Source: Ophiothrix spiculata (lineage: Eukaryota > Echinodermata > Ophiuroidea > Amphilepidida > Ophiotrichidae). Taken from it: a stretch of 21,764 nucleotides of DNA. Each line of letters opens with the position of its first letter. The first letter of the stretch is position 1. Positions 19,455 to 21,764 of this stretch are shown here, in pieces. The translations under genes were made by a program, and so were the position numbers. Location of the stretch: NCBI GenBank assembly GCA_000969725.1, contig JXSR01S022759.1; one strand, 5' to 3'. The notes beneath the pieces were generated by a model, which saw only the letters and a list, made by a program, of their open reading frames with translations, did no database searches and had not been told where the DNA came from.

Positions 19455-19690
19455 CTCTTCATTTATAGTTGTAACCCAGTTGCACTCGGTGTAATGTATA
19501 GCATATCATACTATTCCTTGAAAGTTTAGTATAGCACATTATGAGCATGTCAGGTAAAAGAAAAATAACACAATGCTGAATGTTCTACTTTGCTTTTGTT
19601 ATTTACAAATAACAAACTATATGAAACATCACATCACTATTTTCCTTTACAATTATATAATAATATTGCCATTGTGTAGGATTAGATTAA
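19455..19690. other. Intronic sequence, nothing recognised
   Basis: AT-rich intron between the motif cluster and the TTAA-flanked MITE. Confidence 0.4.
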
Positions 19691-20175
19691 CACTTTTAAG
19701 AAAAGTGCATAAGGGGGAGTCCTAGATTTTTTTTTTTCGTGCGAAGCGCGAAAACCCAAAATAACTCAATAAAGCTGTGTTATGTAGTAATTGTCAAGGG
19801 GTTGCGTATGTTTTGGTGCAAAAAAATATCAAATCGGTCTCATCGTTTGTGAGATAATTAGCATAAACTGGTAAAATGATGGCGCTGTTCAAATTTTGTT
19901 TTGTCCCTAAAACTGAAACAAAACAACTTTTTAAATTTTTTTATTTCAGCAATGTATTTGTAATTATAATCTGCTATTATGAGCCAATTTTCATTGAAAA
20001 ATTCCTTTGGGGAAGCAGATATTCAATTCTTGGCGGGAAATTTTTTGGAAAAAATGAGAATTTGACACAAATTAGAAATCTGGCCGCCATTTTGAAACGG
20101 AATGACAGATTTTTAATTTTTTTCTTTCATATGAATCTAATTGAGTTGGTGCAAAACACCTTATGCACTTAAGTG
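19691..20175. mobile_element. TTAA-flanked MITE with CACTTAAGTGCATAAGG-type ends
   Basis: TTAA flanks at 19687-19690 and 20176-20179. The right end, inverted, reads CACTTAAGTGCATAAGG; the left reads CACTTTTAAGAAAAGTGCATAAGG, the same with a 7-bp insertion. Length is 485 bp. The 98-codon frame inside (19876-20172) runs to the right end and resembles nothing. The CACTTAAGTG word also fills the subterminal part of the element at 5435-6807. Because of the insertion in the left end, the boundaries are less certain than for the element at 7539. Confidence 0.6.
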
Positions 20176-20802
20176 TTAAGAACTGTTCTTTACTTGATAC
20201 GAGAGAAATTATACAAAACCAAATGCACCTTGACTTGTACATAAGTAAAGTAGTTGTCCTACTCATTTGCTTGCGACTCGTGTGAATCATAATCCTAATC
20301 TGCAACCAGCACTCTGAAACTTTAAGGAAAATGGTTTAAAATTGGGCTCGCTGTGCAACACAAAAATTAGGAAAATTAAGTTGAAAAATCCCACAGTTTA
20401 GTTCTTTATCATATCTGAAATTATCATAATGCCAATTTCATATGTATTTGGTATTTTCATAAAATAATCAAGTCATTCATCCATCCAAATTTTTGTATAT
20501 AAATGATGACGCATGTGAGAGCATTTCCCAATGAAATACATTATGGGTAATATATTACATCGCATCTCATGATTCTTCCTAGAAACGAGTCAAATATATT
20601 TCTCTAAACCACATATAACATGCATTACCTACAACCCTGTTAATTAGAGAGTCAAGTTAGATGCAGTTATTGGTCTATAAATATGGAATAAGCACCTTTG
20701 GATTATCCAGCGGTGCTGATCTGAGATGTGTGTATAATAGGTGATATTATAGTTAATTCTTAGTCACTGAGTGCGATTTTACTTCCTAATAAGGAATTTT
20801 GG
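20176..20802. other. Intronic sequence, nothing recognised
   Basis: AT-rich intron. No exon-like frame with HGSNAT similarity and no clear repeat structure. Confidence 0.4.
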
Positions 20803-21101
20803 CCATCCATTATGAGACGATAGATGACAGTGCGTTCAGCGTGAAACGCAGTGGAGCCGCGCGTTCAAAATCACGGCGCGATGCAGGTATACACACACAT
20901 CCGGCGCGAACAGCTTTACTGGGTTTGGAATATTTCATGTTTGAATAAGGGTGTTTGTTTTTCCAATGATAATGTTTATAGTTTTTGGCAATAATTTACA
21001 TCGTTTTTGGTTTATAAATGACTCAAATTTGTCACTAAGAATGAGAATAAAAGATGGCGATTTATTGTTTTGCCTGTCATCTATCGTCTCATAATGGATG
21101 G
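20803..21101. mobile_element. MITE with perfect 28-bp inverted ends and GC-rich interior
   Basis: The left end 20803-20830 (CCATCCATTATGAGACGATA then GATGACAG) is the exact reverse complement of 21074-21101. The 299-bp unit has a GC-rich interior (20828-20915, with CGCG and GCGC words) unlike its surroundings. No target duplication could be defined. Perfect ends indicate a young insertion. It lies about 90 bp past the donor of the exon at 21192. Confidence 0.82.
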
Positions 21102-21191
21102 GCGTACATTATTTTTTCGTAATGGGCACCCCACAACAATAAATCTTATCCTTTAAATCCTTCTTTAAGTAATAAAGTACTACAGACTTAC

Positions 21192-21266
21192 ACATAAAAT
21201 GCCCCATATGATCAGTCTTTTAATCCTTGCAGAATGTGATTGGTACAAAAGAAGAATTTTTCCAGC
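21192..21266 (-). CDS. HGSNAT: HGSNAT-like acetyltransferase, internal exon (fourth from the end)
   Basis: This 75-bp exon codes 25 residues, beginning AGKILLLYQ and ending IIWGILC. It matches the AGKILLYYK tract and following helix start of heparan-alpha-glucosaminide N-acetyltransferase, the lysosomal membrane enzyme that passes acetyl groups from cytosolic acetyl-CoA to terminal glucosamine of heparan sulfate. The acceptor is TTTTTCAG and the donor is TGT|GTAAGT, both good. Both edges fall between codons (phase 0), as does the start of the next exon at 18173. The acceptor's pyrimidine tract is a (GTTTT)n microsatellite. The upstream exon, expected to end near FLGLQ, is not visible up to 21764 and should lie to the right. 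Family identification is from recalled HGSNAT motifs; the exon edges are read directly. The short length is the main reason for caution. Confidence 0.8.
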
Positions 21267-21301
21267 CTGAAAAACAACAAAACAAAACAAAACAAAAAAC
21301 A
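21267..21301 (-). promoter_or_regulatory. (GTTTT)n microsatellite serving as polypyrimidine tract of a splice acceptor
   Basis: On the plus strand this is an (AAAAC)n-type microsatellite. Read on the minus strand it is a run of GTTTT units running directly into TTTTTCAG, the acceptor of the HGSNAT-like exon at 21192-21266. The repeat therefore occupies the position of the polypyrimidine tract. Confidence 0.65.
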
Positions 21302-21764
21302 TGGTCAAAGAAAACCTAACCGAACAGTAAAACAAGACTTCAAAGTATGTGTACAGTGGGTTGAGAATGCATAAAACACTTGATTGCTCTTGGGTTTAAG
21401 CATTTACAAAATCAAAAAGCATTGTTCAATTTCTAGGCATCAAAGCCTACAATATGGCATACAATGCTGGCATAAAACAGGTTGGTATACACTAAAGATA
21501 GTTGTGAAAAGTGCTATGGAAGTGTACCTCCACCCCCCTTTTTGACTAAATCCCTGTTGCACACACATCTACATCTACTACATAATTTTAACCCATACTC
21601 TTTTATATTTTGAATTTGTAGGGGTTACCTTGGACCAGGAGGCCCTCTCGTGCCGCCAGTGGACGATGGGATTGCACGCCATGATGTTACCACATAAATA
21701 GCAATGCTAGTTGGCACAACGTTGGGCTAACTAGTTTTGCTATCTGGGTAATTACTGTACCATG
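21302..21764. other. Intron upstream of the first visible exon; no further exon confirmed
   Basis: I looked on the minus strand for the preceding HGSNAT exon (around DPEGLLGT and ending LGLQ) and did not find it. The end of the window is richer in GC (21640-21690). On the plus strand a GYLGPGG-coding stretch follows an acceptor-like TTGTAG here; see findings. Confidence 0.45.

Noticed and set aside
19876..20172. 98-codon plus-strand open frame
   Set aside because: It lies inside the TTAA-flanked MITE, ends within its inverted end and has no recognisable domain.
1..21764. CRISPR array, prokaryotic operon or phage-like system
   Set aside because: Spliced exons, SINEs, a LINE and poly(A) signals show animal nuclear DNA; the minisatellite units are contiguous with no unique spacers.

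Overview
The window is animal nuclear DNA: AT-rich, intron-rich and dense in eukaryotic transposable elements, with no prokaryotic operon layout. The C-terminal part of one conserved gene can be read on the minus strand through GT-AG junctions whose phases agree. The repeats (a 5'-truncated LINE of L2/CR1 type, tRNA-headed SINEs, a Tc1/mariner element with long inverted ends, a pogo-like MITE and TTAA-flanked MITEs) suggest a marine invertebrate, perhaps a deuterostome such as an echinoderm, hemichordate or lancelet. That placement is inference.

The gene is a homologue of HGSNAT, the lysosomal heparan-alpha-glucosaminide N-acetyltransferase. Four minus-strand exons (21192-21266, 18103-18173, 14525-14637, 12188-12366) join in frame to give the last ~145 residues, including a tract ending NKNLW, WWSGAPFYYPG and a final FFIKI. 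Earlier exons must lie to the right of the window. A second 179-bp terminal exon of the same type lies 8.8 kb further downstream (3165-3343). It has the same acceptor phase, an intact frame, its own stop and its own AATAAA signals, and is 33/59 identical in protein to the first. No second copy of the preceding exon was found between them, so the two look like alternative last exons, or the far one is the remnant of a tandem duplicate. This is the most interesting feature of the window.

Layout from left to right. 1-2116: nothing recognisable, then a weak candidate first coding exon at 2117-2142 (minus). 2764-2987: small foldback MITE. 3098-3343: distal HGSNAT-like terminal exon. 3650-6985: a ~58-bp minisatellite with a strong dyad in each unit, split by two transposons: a 1,053-bp Tc1/mariner remnant inserted at a TA inside a unit, and a 1,373-bp element with GGCC(A/G)TATTCATAAA ends. 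7281-7400: 60-bp tandem duplication. 7539-7876: TTAA-flanked MITE. 7877-12101: long stretch with no recognised gene. 12102-12366: proximal terminal exon. 12459-13112: an inverted pair of related SINEs. 13775-14377: LINE tail. 14525-14637: exon. 14805-15065: a long near-palindrome with a perfect 24-bp hairpin core. 15531-15721: 100-bp imperfect repeat. 16922-18080: two SINEs and a pogo-like MITE. 18103-18173: exon. 18332-19454: six copies of a short motif and three C-rich tracts that are G-quadruplex motifs on the gene's sense strand. 19691-20175 and 20803-21101: two more MITEs. 21192-21266: exon, whose polypyrimidine tract is a (GTTTT)n microsatellite.

Nearly all the repeats lie inside introns or downstream flank of this one gene, so the window shows how transposable elements have expanded and decorated its introns.
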